A DNA stretch of 64,000 nt from Chryseobacterium tagetis (GTDB lineage: Bacteria > Bacteroidota > Bacteroidia > Flavobacteriales > Weeksellaceae), in NCBI RefSeq assembly GCF_016735585.2, contig NZ_JAERSE020000005.1, forward strand, positions 248,001-312,000, read 5' to 3'. This document shows, piece after piece, positions 7,581 through 17,014 of the stretch (position 1 is the stretch's first letter; every line of letters starts with the position of its first letter). The position numbers and the translations under genes were made by a program. Below the pieces are notes generated by a model. It was not told the origin of the DNA and made no database searches. It saw nothing but the letters and a program-made list of their open reading frames with translations.

Positions 7581-10280
7581 ATGCAGATTTCAGAAAAGTA
7601 CAATCCACAGGAAACAGAACAAAAGTGGTACAATTACTGGTTGGAAAACAAATACTTCCATTCAGAGCCGAATGATAAGCCGCCTTACACTGTTGTAATT
7701 CCTCCGCCAAACGTTACGGGGATCTTACACATGGGGCATATGCTGAATAATACCATTCAAGATGTTCTGGTCCGTCGTGCAAGAATGCAGGGCTTCAATG
7801 CTTGTTGGATTCCGGGAACAGATCACGCTTCAATTGCTACTGAAGCTAAAGTTGTTGCTAAACTGAAATCAGAAGGGGTCAGCAAATCTGATATTACCCG
7901 TGAAGAATTCTTGAAACATGCTTGGGATTGGACGGATAAATACGGAGGAACAATCCTTGAGCAATTGAAAAAACTGGGTTGCTCTTGCGACTGGGACAGA
8001 ACCCGCTTCACGATGGAACCAAAACTTTCTCAGCAGGTTATTAAATCTTTTGTTGATCTATACAATAAAGGATTGATCTACCGTGGGTACAGAATGGTAA
8101 ACTGGGATCCGGAAGCGAAAACCAATATTTCTGATGAAGAGGTAATCTTTAAAGAACAAAACGGAAAACTATATTTCCTGAAATATAAAATTGAAGGTTC
8201 GGAAGAATTCCTTTCGGTGGCTACAACGCGTCCTGAAACGATTTTCGGGGATACCGCAGTTTGTATTAATCCTAATGATGAACGATATGCTCATTTAAAA
8301 GGTAAAAAAGTAATTGTACCGATCGTTGACAGAGTGATTCCAATCATTGAAGATGAATATGTTGATATTGAATTCGGTACAGGTGCGTTGAAAATTACGC
8401 CTGCTCACGATATCAATGATTACGAAATCGGGCAAAAACACAATCTTCAGATGATTGATGCTTTGGATGATGATGGTAATCTTAACGATTACGGTTTGCA
8501 TTATGCCGGAAAAAACAGATTTGATGTAAGAAAACAGATTGCGAAAGAACTGGAAGAAAAAGATCTTTTGTTGAAAGCAGAAGATTATGTAAATAAAGTT
8601 GGAACGTCTGAAAGAACAGGTGCGGTTATCGAGCCTAAAGTTTCTGTTCAGTGGTTTTTAAAAATGTCTGAAATTGCAAAACCTGCTTTGGATGTTGTAA
8701 TGGATGATGAGGTTAAATTTTATCCTGAAAAGTTTAAAAATACCTACAAACACTGGATGGAAAACATCCGTGACTGGAATATTTCCCGTCAGCTTTGGTG
8801 GGGACAGCAAATTCCTGCCTATTATTATGGTGACGGAGAAAATGATTTCGTAGTTGCAGAAGATAAATATCAAGCGCTTGTTGTCTTAGAAGAACAAAAA
8901 GGAATTATAGCTAATCTTGATGATTTAAGACAAGACGAAGACGCTCTTGATACCTGGTTCTCCTCTTGGTTGTGGCCAATGTCTGTTTTTGACGGATTGC
9001 TTGATCCTGAAAATAAAGAAATTAATTATTATTATCCAACTTCAGACTTGGTAACAGGTCCGGATATTATCTTCTTCTGGGTGGCAAGAATGATCATGGC
9101 AGGATTGGAATACAGAAAAGAAGTTCCTTTCAAAAATGTTTATTTCACAGGAATTGTAAGAGATAAAATTGGCAGAAAAATGTCGAAATCTCTTGGGAAT
9201 TCTCCTGATCCGCTAGATTTGATGGAACGTTATGGGGCAGATGCTGTAAGAGTTGGAATTATGATGAGTGCAGCTGCCGGAAATGATTTGAAATTTGATT
9301 CTGAGCAGATTGATGAAGATGGAAATCTATTGACCGAAAAGCAGATAAAACAAAGAATGGAGGAAGGGAAAGATCCTATTTATACTTCGCCTCTTTGTGA
9401 TTTGGGAAGAAATTTTGGAACAAAAATCTGGAATGCTTTTAGATTGATCAATATGTGGAATCATGAAGATAAACCGGCTAATTCTACAGAAATTCAAACA
9501 ATTGAATGGTTTGAAAATCAATTGAACAAATCAATTTCTGAGATTAACAATCAATTTGATAAATTTAGAATTTCTGATGCATTAAATTTAATTCAAAAAT
9601 TAATTAAAGACGATTTCTGTGGATGGTATTTAGAAGCTATTAAACCGAATTATGGCGAAGGAATTTCTAAAGAAGTTTACAATAAAACAATTGAATTATT
9701 TGAGCAACTAATGAAATTGTTGCATCCTTTTATGCCTTTTTTAACAGAAGAATTATGGCAAACAATTTCGGAAAGAAATACTGAAAATGCTTTAGTTATT
9801 GCTCAACAGAAAAAAGCAGAAGCATTTAATGAAGATACTATTAAAAACTTCGAAACGGCATCAGAAGTGATTTCCGGAATTAGAAATTACCGTCAGACAA
9901 AAGGAATTTCTCCAAGGGAAGCTGCTGAAATCTATACCAATGCTTCAGAATTCGCGAACGAATCTGTGATTAAAAAATTAGCAAACGTTTCTGAGATTCA
10001 TTTTGGTACGAAAACAGATAAGCCAAGTTTTACATTCCTTGTCGGAGCAACGGAAATTTCAATTCCTTTAAGTGAAAACTTGGATTTGGAAGAAGAAAAA
10101 ACTAAGACAGAAGAAGAATTGAAATATTTAAAAGGATTCTTAATTTCTGTTGATAAAAAACTTTCAAATGAAAAGTTTGTTGCCAATGCAAAACCAGAAG
10201 TGGTAGAAGTTGAGCGCAAAAAACAAAAAGACGCTCTTGATAAAATTGCAATTTTGGAAGAAAAGCTGAAAAGTTTATAA
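7581..10280 (+). CDS. valS: Valyl-tRNA synthetase
   Basis: A class I aminoacyl-tRNA synthetase that charges tRNA-Val. The 899 residues carry the HIGH-type motif (PNVTGILHMGHMLNN, about residues 41-55), the ValRS signature WIPGTDHASIAT, an editing domain (TTRPETIFGDTAV, about 213-225), the KMSKS loop (GRKMSKSLGNSPDP, about 533-546), an anticodon-binding domain, and the C-terminal coiled coil (LDLEEEKTKTEEELKYLKGFL). Length and order match bacterial ValRS. Base composition becomes more AT-rich after about 9330, in the anticodon-binding half, without any frame disruption. Confidence 0.98.
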   Translation: MQISEKYNPQETEQKWYNYWLENKYFHSEPNDKPPYTVVIPPPNVTGILHMGHMLNNTIQDVLVRRARMQGFNACWIPGTDHASIATEAKVVAKLKSEGVSKSDITREEFLKHAWDWTDKYGGTILEQLKKLGCSCDWDRTRFTMEPKLSQQVIKSFVDLYNKGLIYRGYRMVNWDPEAKTNISDEEVIFKEQNGKLYFLKYKIEGSEEFLSVATTRPETIFGDTAVCINPNDERYAHLKGKKVIVPIVDRVIPIIEDEYVDIEFGTGALKITPAHDINDYEIGQKHNLQMIDALDDDGNLNDYGLHYAGKNRFDVRKQIAKELEEKDLLLKAEDYVNKVGTSERTGAVIEPKVSVQWFLKMSEIAKPALDVVMDDEVKFYPEKFKNTYKHWMENIRDWNISRQLWWGQQIPAYYYGDGENDFVVAEDKYQALVVLEEQKGIIANLDDLRQDEDALDTWFSSWLWPMSVFDGLLDPENKEINYYYPTSDLVTGPDIIFFWVARMIMAGLEYRKEVPFKNVYFTGIVRDKIGRKMSKSLGNSPDPLDLMERYGADAVRVGIMMSAAAGNDLKFDSEQIDEDGNLLTEKQIKQRMEEGKDPIYTSPLCDLGRNFGTKIWNAFRLINMWNHEDKPANSTEIQTIEWFENQLNKSISEINNQFDKFRISDALNLIQKLIKDDFCGWYLEAIKPNYGEGISKEVYNKTIELFEQLMKLLHPFMPFLTEELWQTISERNTENALVIAQQKKAEAFNEDTIKNFETASEVISGIRNYRQTKGISPREAAEIYTNASEFANESVIKKLANVSEIHFGTKTDKPSFTFLVGATEISIPLSENLDLEEEKTKTEEELKYLKGFLISVDKKLSNEKFVANAKPEVVEVERKKQKDALDKIAILEEKLKSL

Positions 10281-10284
10281 TTTA

Positions 10285-10327
10285 AAGGTTTAGGTTAAGG
10301 TTGAGTCTCAAGCTTAGTCTAAACCTT
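10285..10327. repeat. Hexamer-built hairpin after valS
   Basis: Outer arms AAGGTTTAG / CTAAACCTT (9 bp) enclose TTGAG-T-CTCAA. The left side is three hexamers of the form WAGGTT, the right side repeats of YCTTAR/CCTTAA. It may act as a terminator for valS, although no T run follows. Confidence 0.45.
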
Positions 10328-10349
10328 AATCTTAGCCTAAAAAATTAAA

Positions 10350-10991
10350 ATGACACATTTAGAAAATATACAAAAATTATTCTCTAAAAACTTCGTAGAA
10401 AGTCCATTACTGGAAAGTTTTGAAGTGGGGAAAATCTATCTTTCAAGCGGAAAGCTGGTTGCTTGTGATCCTTTGATTACAAATGATATGCAGCCTTTTG
10501 CAACAGAATTTCCGAAAGGGGATTTTTCGGTCTTATTACACAAAGAAAGAGAAAGCAATTGTGTTGCCTATGCTGAAATTATTTTCAGTGATTCAGAAGT
10601 TTCTGAATGGAAAATGGCGACAACAACCGGACAAAAGGTAAAGGATTTAGCCGATGGAGAAGTTTTTGGATATCCTGTAGAAAGCGGAATGGGCTGTTTT
10701 ATGGATGTTGATACACAGAATAGTCTTAACGAACTTGAACAGAGCTTATACAAAAGCAAAGGCGCTGATTTTATGGGGATCTATGAAGAGTTTTTCCATG
10801 AGCATTTCTTTGATGAAAACGGAGCCATCGATCAGTATGCGTTTTTAAAACCTTCAGAAGAACATCCGGGAACTATTTTTGGTTTTGAAACAGGGTACGG
10901 AGAAGGATTTTATGCAAGCTACATAGCATACAGTAAAAACGGAGAACCTGTGAAAATTGTTACCGAGTTTATAGAAGTGCTTGTGAGCTAA
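10350..10991 (+). CDS. DUF4241 domain protein
   Basis: A 213-residue cytoplasmic protein that fits the DUF4241 family: an N-terminal half with SSGKLVACDPL and a C-terminal half with YPVESGMGCFMD and FGFETGYGEGFYASYIAYSKNG. No signal peptide or membrane segment. Members are widespread hypotheticals in Bacteroidota and Bacillota; their biochemical function is not known to me. It ends before a strong terminator at 11054-11083. Confidence 0.8.
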   Translation: MTHLENIQKLFSKNFVESPLLESFEVGKIYLSSGKLVACDPLITNDMQPFATEFPKGDFSVLLHKERESNCVAYAEIIFSDSEVSEWKMATTTGQKVKDLADGEVFGYPVESGMGCFMDVDTQNSLNELEQSLYKSKGADFMGIYEEFFHEHFFDENGAIDQYAFLKPSEEHPGTIFGFETGYGEGFYASYIAYSKNGEPVKIVTEFIEVLVS

Positions 10992-11053
10992 TAAGTTTAA
11001 ACAACTATTTGCCGCATACTGAAATAAAGTTTTCAGATAAAATATTTTAAAAT

Positions 11054-11083
11054 AAAAAGTCCATTTTTGAAGTGGACTTTTTA
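11054..11083 (+). terminator. Terminator of the DUF4241 gene
   Basis: Arms AAAAAGTCCA / TGGACTTTTT with a nine-base loop. It sits just upstream of the hydrolase ATG at 11091 and rules out the earlier TTG at 11067 as a sensible start. Confidence 0.85.
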
Positions 11084-11090
11084 TTGTTTT

Positions 11091-11936
11091 ATGGAAAAAA
11101 TTATTCTTAAAACTGAAGACGGTGTAGATCTGGCTGTTCATGTTTTTATTCCTGAAGAAAGTAATCATAAAGTTTTATTGATTAATTCTGCAACTGGAGT
11201 AAAACAGCAGATCTATTTTTCATTTGCCCATTTTTTTGCTGAGAAGGGATTTACTGTGATTACGTACGACTATGCCGGAATTGGTCTTTCAAAGCCTTTA
11301 AAAATGAAAAAATTCAATGCTTCTATGAGAACTTGGGGAGCAAAGGATTTTAAAACACTTACCAATTATTTACAGCAGAATTTTTCGACCTACAAAAAAT
11401 ATTGTTTAGGACATTCTGTTGGTGCTCTGATTTTGGGAATGAATCAGGATGCGGAAATATTTGATGAGTTTGTTTTTGTGGGTACTCAGAATGCTTTTGT
11501 AGGGAATTTAAAATGGAGAACAAAGATAGAAGCATATTTTGGATTTGGAGTGGCACAACCTCTCTTTACGGAGCTTTTGGGATATTTCCCGGCAAATTGG
11601 TTTGGTTTGGGAGAAAGTCTTCCAAAAAATTGCGCTTATGACTGGAGAACCTTAATTTTGAACAGGAAATCTACCAACCGATTGTTGGATAAAATAGAGG
11701 ACTATTCTAAAAAATTAACTCAAAAAGTATTTGTAATCCGCGCAGAAGATGATGTATGGCTCACCGAAAAAGGAGTAAGGAGTTTGTTGGAAGACACTTA
11801 TCCGAATCTTAGGCCAACGTATAGAATTGTAAAAACCTCTGAGTCGGAAAAGGGAGAAATAGGGCACGTTAATTTTTTCAGAAGTTATAATAAGAAACTT
11901 TGGGAAATTATTTTAAAAGAATTGGTAAATGAATAA
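11091..11936 (+). CDS. Alpha/beta hydrolase
   Basis: A 281-residue alpha/beta-hydrolase-fold protein. The nucleophile elbow is GHSVGA, the oxyanion-hole region is near INSATGVKQQ, and the acid and histidine are probably in VIRAEDDVW and IGHVNFF. No signal peptide, so cytoplasmic. The substrate is unknown. I chose ATG 11091 over the upstream TTG because the latter lies inside the terminator hairpin. It overlaps the following HD-domain gene by 8 bases, so the two are co-translated. Confidence 0.85.
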   Translation: MEKIILKTEDGVDLAVHVFIPEESNHKVLLINSATGVKQQIYFSFAHFFAEKGFTVITYDYAGIGLSKPLKMKKFNASMRTWGAKDFKTLTNYLQQNFSTYKKYCLGHSVGALILGMNQDAEIFDEFVFVGTQNAFVGNLKWRTKIEAYFGFGVAQPLFTELLGYFPANWFGLGESLPKNCAYDWRTLILNRKSTNRLLDKIEDYSKKLTQKVFVIRAEDDVWLTEKGVRSLLEDTYPNLRPTYRIVKTSESEKGEIGHVNFFRSYNKKLWEIILKELVNE

Positions 11937-12573
11937 TTTGATTGACAACACGATACAGTTTGTAAAAGAAAAATTGGAAGGAGCAGAAGCGGGACATGAT
12001 TGGTTTCATATCGAAAGAGTCTGGAAGCTTTCAAAGAAAATTGCTGAAAAGGAAGAATGTAATGTTGAAGTAGTTGAGCTTTCGGCGTTATTGCATGATA
12101 TTGCAGATCCTAAATTCCATAACGGAGACGAAACATTGGCTTTAAAAATTTCCCGTGAATTTTTAGAAAGTCAGAATGCTTCTGAAGATGTTATTGAGCA
12201 GGTTTTATTCGTGATCAAAAATATTTCATTTAAGAATAGAGGGGAAGCACCGAAAAATTTACCGATTGAACTTAAAATAGTGCAGGATGCCGACAGAATT
12301 GATGCAATTGGAGCAATAGGAATAGGAAGGACTTTCAATTTCGGTGGTTTTAAAAACAACCCGATGTATGATCCGAATATTAAGCCTAGCCTGAACATGT
12401 CTAAAGAAGAATATAAAAAGTCAAACGGAACAACAATCAATCATTTTTATGAAAAGCTTCTCTTGCTGAAAGACCTGATGAATACGTCTGAAGGGAAGGA
12501 AATAGCAGAGGAAAGACATGATTTTATGCTGAAATTTCTTGATCAGTTTTATAAAGAATGGAATGTTGATTAG
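11929..12573 (+). CDS. HD-domain metal-dependent phosphohydrolase
   Basis: A 214-residue HD-superfamily protein with the sequential metal ligands H (HDWFHIERV, about residue 23-28), HD (ALLHDIAD) and D (QDADRIDAIGAIG). It resembles the small YpgQ/YedJ group, reported to hydrolyse nucleotides, though substrate specificity is inference. It overlaps the upstream alpha/beta-hydrolase gene by 8 bases, indicating one transcription unit. Confidence 0.88.
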   Translation: MNNLIDNTIQFVKEKLEGAEAGHDWFHIERVWKLSKKIAEKEECNVEVVELSALLHDIADPKFHNGDETLALKISREFLESQNASEDVIEQVLFVIKNISFKNRGEAPKNLPIELKIVQDADRIDAIGAIGIGRTFNFGGFKNNPMYDPNIKPSLNMSKEEYKKSNGTTINHFYEKLLLLKDLMNTSEGKEIAEERHDFMLKFLDQFYKEWNVD

Positions 12574-12590
12574 AAAATTTCTTAATTGAC

Positions 12591-12598
12591 TATCTTTG
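12591..12598 (+). promoter_or_regulatory. Candidate -7 element placing a start almost at the next ATG
   Basis: TATCTTTG, an exact TAnnTTTG match, ends four bases before the ATG at 12603; a TTG lies 22 bases upstream at 12566-12568. Used as a promoter it would make an essentially leaderless mRNA. Confidence 0.45.
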
Positions 12599-12602
12599 TA
12601 AT

Positions 12603-13178
12603 ATGGGGTATCTTCTTTTTATCATATTAATTACCTTAATCATCTCGTTGTTTTTATCAAAGGTGAAGTCGGGTTGGGCAAAGATTTTCAGGGCTGTAAT
12701 ATTAGTTTTTTCCATTTCTCTCTTTACGTATTGGTTTATCAAAAAAAGTTCGATTGGGATTGTACAGAATGCGGTTGCTTTACAGGTAATCAATAAGCTT
12801 CCCCAACCGTTAGACTTTTATGTTGTGAATGTAGAAAGCGGTAAAAATGATGCTTTTGAAGTTATGCATTTAGGTAAAATTCGCCCCGAATATTACAGGG
12901 TTGAATATCTGAAAATGAAAAACTCTAATGAATATTGGATTATAGGGTATCTGGGAAAGAAGAATGCTGTGTATTTTTCTCAGCACTCCGTTCCTAATAA
13001 AAATATCGATCAGATGATCGAGGTGCAGAATTACATCAATCAAAGTGTAAAACTGTCGGGTATCGCCAAAAAAGAAATAGAAGTTTACAATCAGGAAAAT
13101 ACTACACTGGGAGTTCTCATTACATTGAATCTCCTGCTTCTCTTTTTGAATCTCTCTCTGTTTTTAAGAAAAAAATAA
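12603..13178 (+). CDS. Hypothetical membrane protein
   Basis: A 191-residue protein of unknown family with three predicted membrane segments: residues about 2-20, 27-47 and 167-187 (GVLITLNLLLLFLNLSLFL), enclosing a soluble domain of about 115 residues. It begins only four bases after a perfect -7 promoter element. No catalytic motif is visible. Confidence 0.75.
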   Translation: MGYLLFIILITLIISLFLSKVKSGWAKIFRAVILVFSISLFTYWFIKKSSIGIVQNAVALQVINKLPQPLDFYVVNVESGKNDAFEVMHLGKIRPEYYRVEYLKMKNSNEYWIIGYLGKKNAVYFSQHSVPNKNIDQMIEVQNYINQSVKLSGIAKKEIEVYNQENTTLGVLITLNLLLLFLNLSLFLRKK

Positions 13179-13208
13179 ATTAGATTATCCAATTAAGGAT
13201 AATCTAAT
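13179..13208. terminator. Hairpin shared by two convergent genes
   Basis: Perfect 12-bp arms ATTAGATTATCC / GGATAATCTAAT around a six-base loop. It overlaps the stop codon of the minus-strand gene and lies directly after the plus-strand one. Confidence 0.6.
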
Positions 13209-13417
13209 ATTTGCATTACGATTTCTTTTACATCTTCCGGACAGTTTCTGATGATTCTGTCTTTATTATGTTTGTTAATTTGGTTGGGTGACAACCATTC
13301 AATTAACGGATTGTGATCATTGTGGTTTTCTACTTTTTTTATAGTATTGTCATTGTAGAATGTATACTGTTCCGCCTGATCTCCTGTGAGGGTGATGGTA
13401 CAAATTTCTTTTTCCAT
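13193..13417 (-). CDS. Small hypothetical protein
   Basis: A 74-residue soluble protein (starts MEKEICTITLTGDQAEQYTFYND) rich in Asn and charged residues, with no signal peptide and no recognised domain. It is supported as a gene by protein-like composition, a clear spacer on its 5' side and a hairpin at its 3' end. The spacer 13418-13611 upstream is AT-rich and I see no gene in it. Confidence 0.6.
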   Translation of the reverse strand: MEKEICTITLTGDQAEQYTFYNDNTIKKVENHNDHNPLIEWLSPNQINKHNKDRIIRNCPEDVKEIVMQILDYP

Positions 13418-13611
13418 GATTCTAGTTTTTTAATTACTCTACCATAGTGTGATTTAAGCTGTCACAATATAGTGAATTTTATAGATACCTGAAGTATGTT
13501 TCGAAATGTTGGTTTTTTTGTGTTTTTTATTATTGATTATTTGATTTTTTCTATTAAAATTTTACTATTTTTTTATTAATAATTTTATTATGATGAATTT
13601 TTTATTCTGAT

Positions 13612-14502
13612 TTAGAACAGTGTTTGCATGTTTTCAGCAGCCATTTGAGGGATTTTAAGCTCAGTTTTCCATTCTTCATTCATTTTTTTGATAAAATAAG
13701 CGGATAAAAGAGGAGATGCTTTTTCAATATTCTGATGCACGAAGAAATAAAGATTTTGAAGTCCTTCTTTCTTCCATGCTGTAAGATGTTTTAGCCAGTC
13801 GTCTAATCTTTCATAATCGCTTTCTGCGTTTGCACCCACGTATCTGATAAAAGCATTGGGAGTGGTAAGTCTCATGTGAAGCATATCCCGTCTTCCTGCT
13901 GTGTCTACAATAATATTAGTGATATTGTTTTTCTCAAAAAGTTCACAGGTTTTATTTAATATTTCTTCATCGGTGAACCAGTCTGTATTTCTTAATTCTA
14001 TTGCCAGCGGAACTTCTTTTGGCCAGTTATTTACAAATTTTTCTAATCTTTCATAATCTTTTGGCTTAAAATTGTCGTGAAGCTGAAGGAAAACCATCCC
14101 TAGTTTTTCATCAAAATTCAGTACTGCCGAAGCAAACTGGGTTACCACATCATCAATATTTAATAATCTTCTAAAGTGAGAAACTGTATTGGTGATTTTA
14201 GGAAAAAATTTAAAATCTGCCGGTGTTTTTTCTTTCCACGTCTGTACCTGTTCCGGAGTAGGCATTCCATAGAAAGTTGCATTCAGCTCAATAGAATTGA
14301 ATTGCGTAGAATAATAGGAGAGCTCATCTTTTGTTCCTTTTGGATAGAATCCTTTCAGATCGGTTTTATTCCATTTGGCACATCCGATAGAGATATTTTC
14401 CAAGCCTTTTTTATTCTGCTTTAATATGTCTTTTGTCCTTGGATGATCTTTAGGTAAAGTGAAATCTATTTTTGAAGGATCTTCTACTTGTCCGAATTTC
14501 AT
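13612..14502 (-). CDS. DUF72 domain protein (YecE family)
   Basis: A 296-residue TIM-barrel-like DUF72 protein. Family features visible are ISIGCAKWN, YSTQFNSIELNATFYGMPTPEQVQTW, FKFFPKITNTVSH, GMVFLQLHDNF and LAIELRNTDWF. Members are common hypotheticals; no reaction is firmly established. The spacer 14503-14640 upstream is AT-rich with no other gene. Confidence 0.9.
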   Translation of the reverse strand: MKFGQVEDPSKIDFTLPKDHPRTKDILKQNKKGLENISIGCAKWNKTDLKGFYPKGTKDELSYYSTQFNSIELNATFYGMPTPEQVQTWKEKTPADFKFFPKITNTVSHFRRLLNIDDVVTQFASAVLNFDEKLGMVFLQLHDNFKPKDYERLEKFVNNWPKEVPLAIELRNTDWFTDEEILNKTCELFEKNNITNIIVDTAGRRDMLHMRLTTPNAFIRYVGANAESDYERLDDWLKHLTAWKKEGLQNLYFFVHQNIEKASPLLSAYFIKKMNEEWKTELKIPQMAAENMQTLF

Positions 14503-14642
14503 AAGAGTAAATTTTAGTCTATAGCTAATTTAAGAATTTAAGGGATTAATATTCGTATTTATTCACTCTAATACTTGTGAATTAGTTCTTTTTTTCTGTG
14601 AAAAATGTTTGCTTTGTTTGACCTAAAGGAAAAAGTAAATAA

Positions 14643-14672
14643 AAAAACCGCAGAATATTTCTACGGTTTTTG
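14643..14672 (-). terminator. Terminator of the LRR T9SS cargo gene
   Basis: Arms AAAACCGTAGAA / TTCTGCGGTTTT (one G-T wobble) followed by T on the minus strand, directly downstream of the stop at 14701. Confidence 0.75.
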
Positions 14673-14700
14673 TTTTAATTAAAGAGGTGATTAATATATC

Positions 14701-16857
14701 TTAGTTCTTTATTATTTTTTCTGATACTTCGTTTTTATCTGTCCTGATTTTTATAATATAAAAACCAGTTGGATAATTGGATAAATCAATTTTTACATCA
14801 TTCGGATTAAAATCCTGATTCACTATTAATTTTCCCTGTCCGTCAAATACTTTTATATTTTTAATATTATCAGGAGATTTTACAGTAACAAAATCTTTTA
14901 CTGGGTTGGGGAAAATATTGATTTCTTTTTTTACCAGTTTTGATGTATCAGTATTTAAAACAGAGCTTGAACAATTCGTTGTAAAATTAATGTCGGGGAA
15001 ATTTGTTTGGAGATCTGCAAGTTGAGCATTGTCTACACATACCGATAAGTTGGGATTGTAGTTATAAAAATAAACATCATTTTCAATTGATCCATTTTTT
15101 ATATTCACTGAAACAAGATTGGGCATATCCAATATATTTATACTGTTTAAAGTATTTGAATTTGAAAAATCGAGTTGATTAATAAGGGAACAATTATAAA
15201 ACCATATATTTTTTAAATTAATATTTGCTGTAGTATTTATTTGTGATATTGAGTGCATGTTTTGAACAGTAAGATCTTCCAAATTTGTATTGTTAGATAT
15301 ATCTATTTGTGATAAGAGTTCATTATTGTCCAGATATAAGGAAATTAAAGCTGGATTTTGATGAGAATTTAAGGTTGTAATTTTTGTGTTTTTAACTGAT
15401 AATGATTTTAAGCCAGTACAAAGTTTGACATTTAAAGTTTCTAAATTAGGATAGTAATTGCCGTTATAGCTAATTCCTATTTCTAAATTTTCTATCAAAG
15501 GACAGTTTTCTAGTGTTAATTCTTTTAAAGCATAATTTCGTGCGATATAAATATTAGACAATACAAGACAGTTTTTCGCAATGATTTTTTCAAGGCTATC
15601 ATCTCCCTGTGTAAATGTTGTTAAAGTTCTTTCAGTTTTTAATGTATGAAGCTTCGCAAGATTGCTTACATCTACGGTATTCATATAACCACATGAATTC
15701 GTAATATCAATGTTTTCCAGTTCTGTTGCTGCAGTAAAATTTACACTATTAGTGATGCGTTGGTTAAAAGCTTTCAGAATTTTAAGTTTTGGTAATCCTG
15801 TAAGATTTAATAAAGTGACATTTCCGAAATAAATTCCGGATGTTGTGTTGTATTCATATCTGTTGTAATATGCACAATCAAGTTCTTCAAGATTGACTAA
15901 GCCTGCAGTAGATAGATTAATGGAAGGGGTGTTAAGTCCTTTAATTTTTTTTAAACTTGTACAGCCATTAACATTTATGGAAGAAAAATAAGCTCCGTTT
16001 GTATTGTAATGATCTGTTTCAGCGGTAATTTCCTGCAAGCTGGTACAGTTGTTGGCAATTAATTCAATATTTTGATTGACATTGGTTACTGATGATCCTG
16101 TTTCTCCCAAGACTGAAATTTTGGATAAGGTATTTGAGTTAGGGACTGAAATTTTTGTTAAAAACCGACAAGAATTAAATGTTAAAGTGTTGATATTTAA
16201 ATTTTCAATATAAAGTTCTCTAAGCTCTAAATTATCGAACACAATATTACCTGTGATTTGTGTGCAGTTTTTTATAGTTAAACTATTTTCTGGAGCGTAC
16301 CAAGGGTTCATGGTTGCCTGATAAGCAATTATATCATTAATATTTTGGATGCCCAAGCAGTTATCAAATGAAAGATTGATGGGGGATGCAGTTGTTTGAC
16401 CCGACTGGGAAAAATCATAATAAATAGGTCTCCCTTGTACTTTTTTAATTTTATTATTATTTACGAAGCTGATATTTGCCGATTTGGTATCCCAAAAATA
16501 CAGTTCTTCAAGATTGGAGAATAGCAATGCATCTGAAATTCCGTCAGCCAAATGACTATTGTAATACGCTGAATTTATATTGCTGGGATCTGAAGTGCTT
16601 CCGTTAGGATTAATATATTTTTGTGCAGAATCCTGTTGTATATTCAATATGCTTACCTGTTGGGCTTCTGATAATTGAATTTCTCCATCACCGTTTGTAT
16701 CGATAGCAATAGGATTTCCGCTTAGGTCCTTTGCAATATTGTTACTGGAAGTAGAACTTAAAATTAAAGCTTTAAATTTTGAATCTGTAAAATTTAGATT
16801 TTGAGCATGAGCTATTGAGAAAAAGCCTATACTGAGTATAAGTAGTTTTTTTTTCAT
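14701..16857 (-). CDS. Leucine-rich-repeat protein with T9SS type A sorting domain
   Basis: A 718-residue exported protein: signal peptide (MKKKLLILSIGFFSIAHAQ), a short Asp-rich segment (DTNGDGEIQLSEAQ, EF-hand/dockerin-like), then about 550 residues of irregular leucine-rich repeats (repeated L..L.L..C..L, e.g. LKELTLENCPLIENLEI), and a C-terminal type A sorting domain (INIFPNPVKDFVTV...YPTGFYIIKIRTDKNEVSEKIIKN). The last domain marks it for type IX secretion through the outer membrane and attachment or release. A TAGATTTG -7 element lies at 16881-16888 on the minus strand. Probable binding/adhesin role, by analogy only. Confidence 0.9.
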   Translation of the reverse strand: MKKKLLILSIGFFSIAHAQNLNFTDSKFKALILSSTSSNNIAKDLSGNPIAIDTNGDGEIQLSEAQQVSILNIQQDSAQKYINPNGSTSDPSNINSAYYNSHLADGISDALLFSNLEELYFWDTKSANISFVNNNKIKKVQGRPIYYDFSQSGQTTASPINLSFDNCLGIQNINDIIAYQATMNPWYAPENSLTIKNCTQITGNIVFDNLELRELYIENLNINTLTFNSCRFLTKISVPNSNTLSKISVLGETGSSVTNVNQNIELIANNCTSLQEITAETDHYNTNGAYFSSINVNGCTSLKKIKGLNTPSINLSTAGLVNLEELDCAYYNRYEYNTTSGIYFGNVTLLNLTGLPKLKILKAFNQRITNSVNFTAATELENIDITNSCGYMNTVDVSNLAKLHTLKTERTLTTFTQGDDSLEKIIAKNCLVLSNIYIARNYALKELTLENCPLIENLEIGISYNGNYYPNLETLNVKLCTGLKSLSVKNTKITTLNSHQNPALISLYLDNNELLSQIDISNNTNLEDLTVQNMHSISQINTTANINLKNIWFYNCSLINQLDFSNSNTLNSINILDMPNLVSVNIKNGSIENDVYFYNYNPNLSVCVDNAQLADLQTNFPDINFTTNCSSSVLNTDTSKLVKKEINIFPNPVKDFVTVKSPDNIKNIKVFDGQGKLIVNQDFNPNDVKIDLSNYPTGFYIIKIRTDKNEVSEKIIKN

Positions 16858-16955
16858 CGATTGAATATTTGTATTTTGTGCAAATCTACAGTATTTTCTG
16901 ATACTTTCTTATTTAGACTTGGAATAAACGTACAATATATTATATGAAAAAAAAC

Positions 16956-16985
16956 GTATCCGGCACGCTTTAGCGTGCCGGATAC
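16956..16985 (-). terminator. Strong terminator of nrdA
   Basis: A perfect 14-bp stem (GTATCCGGCACGCT / AGCGTGCCGGATAC) with a two-base centre, followed on the minus strand by GTTTTTTTTC. It is markedly GC-richer than its surroundings. Confidence 0.85.
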
Positions 16986-17014
16986 TATATAAATTAGTTA
17001 TTATTTGTCAGATC

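Noticed and set aside
11067-11090. TTG start extending the alpha/beta hydrolase by eight residues
   Set aside because: It falls inside the terminator hairpin of the upstream gene and adds atypical residues.
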